From: JBCBRD01 sp039819785
GTDB taxonomy: Bacteria > Pseudomonadota > Alphaproteobacteria > Rhizobiales > Hyphomicrobiaceae
Direction: 5' to 3'
Assembly (NCBI GenBank): GCA_039819785.1
Contig: JBCBRH010000013.1
Location: 27,983-91,982 of the forward strand
Length of the DNA: 64,000 bases
Part shown: piece after piece, positions 63,638-64,000 of the stretch
How positions within the stretch are numbered: position 1 is the stretch's first letter
Layout of the letters: the number at the start of each line of letters is the position of its first letter
Position numbers and translations under genes: made by a program
Notes under the pieces: model-generated
What the model was told of the DNA's origin: nothing
Databases searched by the model: none
The model's input: only the letters and a program-made list of their open reading frames with translations

Positions 63638-64000
63638 ATGAAATCCCACCAGTTGCCCGGTGCACAGGCACCGGTCGTGCTCGCGCCGTTTATGGTACGC
63701 AAGTTAGCCAGGCAAAAAACCTCTAGCGGTTGGCGCACATTAGGCTTGGCCTCCATTGCTTTCGCAATGCTCACGGCTACCGCCACGGCTTACATGGCGC
63801 GCGATAGTGAATTGGCAAGCTCGCCTATTCAGACTGTCTACGGTCAAGCGCCAATACTCATTGCAAAATTGTCGACACCATCGACGACATCGCCAAATGC
63901 AACTGCGTCGATCGCTGACAAAATTCAGGCAGCGACAGATATACTGGCTAAGGATGAAATAGCGGTTGGTCAGGCACCTAACTCCTTGATGTCCCACGAG
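63638..64000 (+). CDS. Membrane-anchored protein, 3' end beyond the window
   Basis: Open without stop from the ATG at 63638 to the last base (121 codons), preceded by TAGGGA. N-terminal ~30 basic residues, then one hydrophobic segment (LGLASIAFAMLTATATAYMA) and a Thr/Ser/Ala-rich start of a periplasmic region. Too short to assign; the position after the tad operon fits a pilus accessory. Opposite-strand frames here look like shadows. Confidence 0.55.
   Translation, partial: MKSHQLPGAQAPVVLAPFMVRKLARQKTSSGWRTLGLASIAFAMLTATATAYMARDSELASSPIQTVYGQAPILIAKLSTPSTTSPNATASIADKIQAATDILAKDEIAVGQAPNSLMSHE

Noticed and set aside
1..64000. tRNA, rRNA, CRISPR or insertion sequence
   Set aside because: Intergenic regions were scanned by eye; no cloverleaf with CCA-type end, no regularly spaced repeats and no transposase were seen.

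Overview
The window reads as a chromosomal segment of an alphaproteobacterium, most likely of the order Hyphomicrobiales. The grounds are a moderately high GC content (judged by eye), a Caulobacter/Rhizobium-style cpa/tad pilus locus with very short Flp pilins, a RIME-like compound palindrome of the kind common in Hyphomicrobiales (8303-8416), CbiX/CobT/CobS/CobC cobalamin genes, and an O-antigen-type sugar cluster. No rRNA, tRNA, CRISPR array, insertion sequence or phage gene was seen. Genus cannot be fixed from the sequence alone.

Layout. (1) 1-5805: assimilatory nitrate/nitrite reduction, three genes with stop/start overlaps: siroheme nitrite reductase (5' end outside the window), an FAD/NADPH reductase carrying an Fe-S domain, and NasA nitrate reductase. 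(2) 5861-8305: modABC molybdate uptake, with a ModC that stops just after the ATPase domain at a palindromic repeat. (3) 8558-17106: surface polysaccharide: rfbC-rfbB-rfbA and kdsD on +, then a glycosyltransferase, an O-antigen ligase/polymerase and an initiating sugar-phosphate transferase on -. (4) 17410-25033: small secreted protein, methyltransferase, excisionase-type HTH regulator fused to a substrate-binding domain, OPT transporter, SDR, exported protein, CbiX chelatase, TetR regulator. (5) 25034-26051: AT-rich gene-free kilobase. (6) 26052-28641: cobT-cobS-cobC. (7) 28969-31913: two-subunit molybdenum hydroxylase. (8) 31968-34772: Cpx-like Spy/response regulator/histidine kinase set, then a membrane zinc protease, an HDAC-family deacetylase, two YceI proteins around a cytochrome b561, and rimO. 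(9) 41068-47922: a + strand set of a proline-rich membrane protein, two dynamin-like GTPases and a YdjM-type membrane hydrolase; this is the best candidate for an undescribed system. (10) 48061-62334: a TetR gene, then the Tad pilus locus: TadG, TadE and a short secretin-N-like protein on -, and three Flp pilins, CpaA-F, TadB and TadC on +. (11) 62540-64000: an orphan protein and a truncated membrane-anchored reading frame at the edge.

How it fits together. Molybdenum is a recurring theme: ModABC supplies molybdate, NasA and the IorAB-type hydroxylase use molybdenum cofactor, and the HTH-PBP regulator belongs to a family tied to molybdopterin/oxyanion sensing. CbiX could supply siroheme to the nitrite reductase or feed cobalamin synthesis, whose late steps are encoded beside it. 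Several regulators lie next to palindromes that look like their own operators (19628-19643, 25052-25066, 48722-48742). A perfect GTAAA-N5-GTAAA box (34892-34906) lies between the Spy-like gene and the zinc protease, as expected for a Cpx-type envelope stress circuit. GTTAAC repeats (54014-54103) precede cpaB and may be CtrA half-sites.
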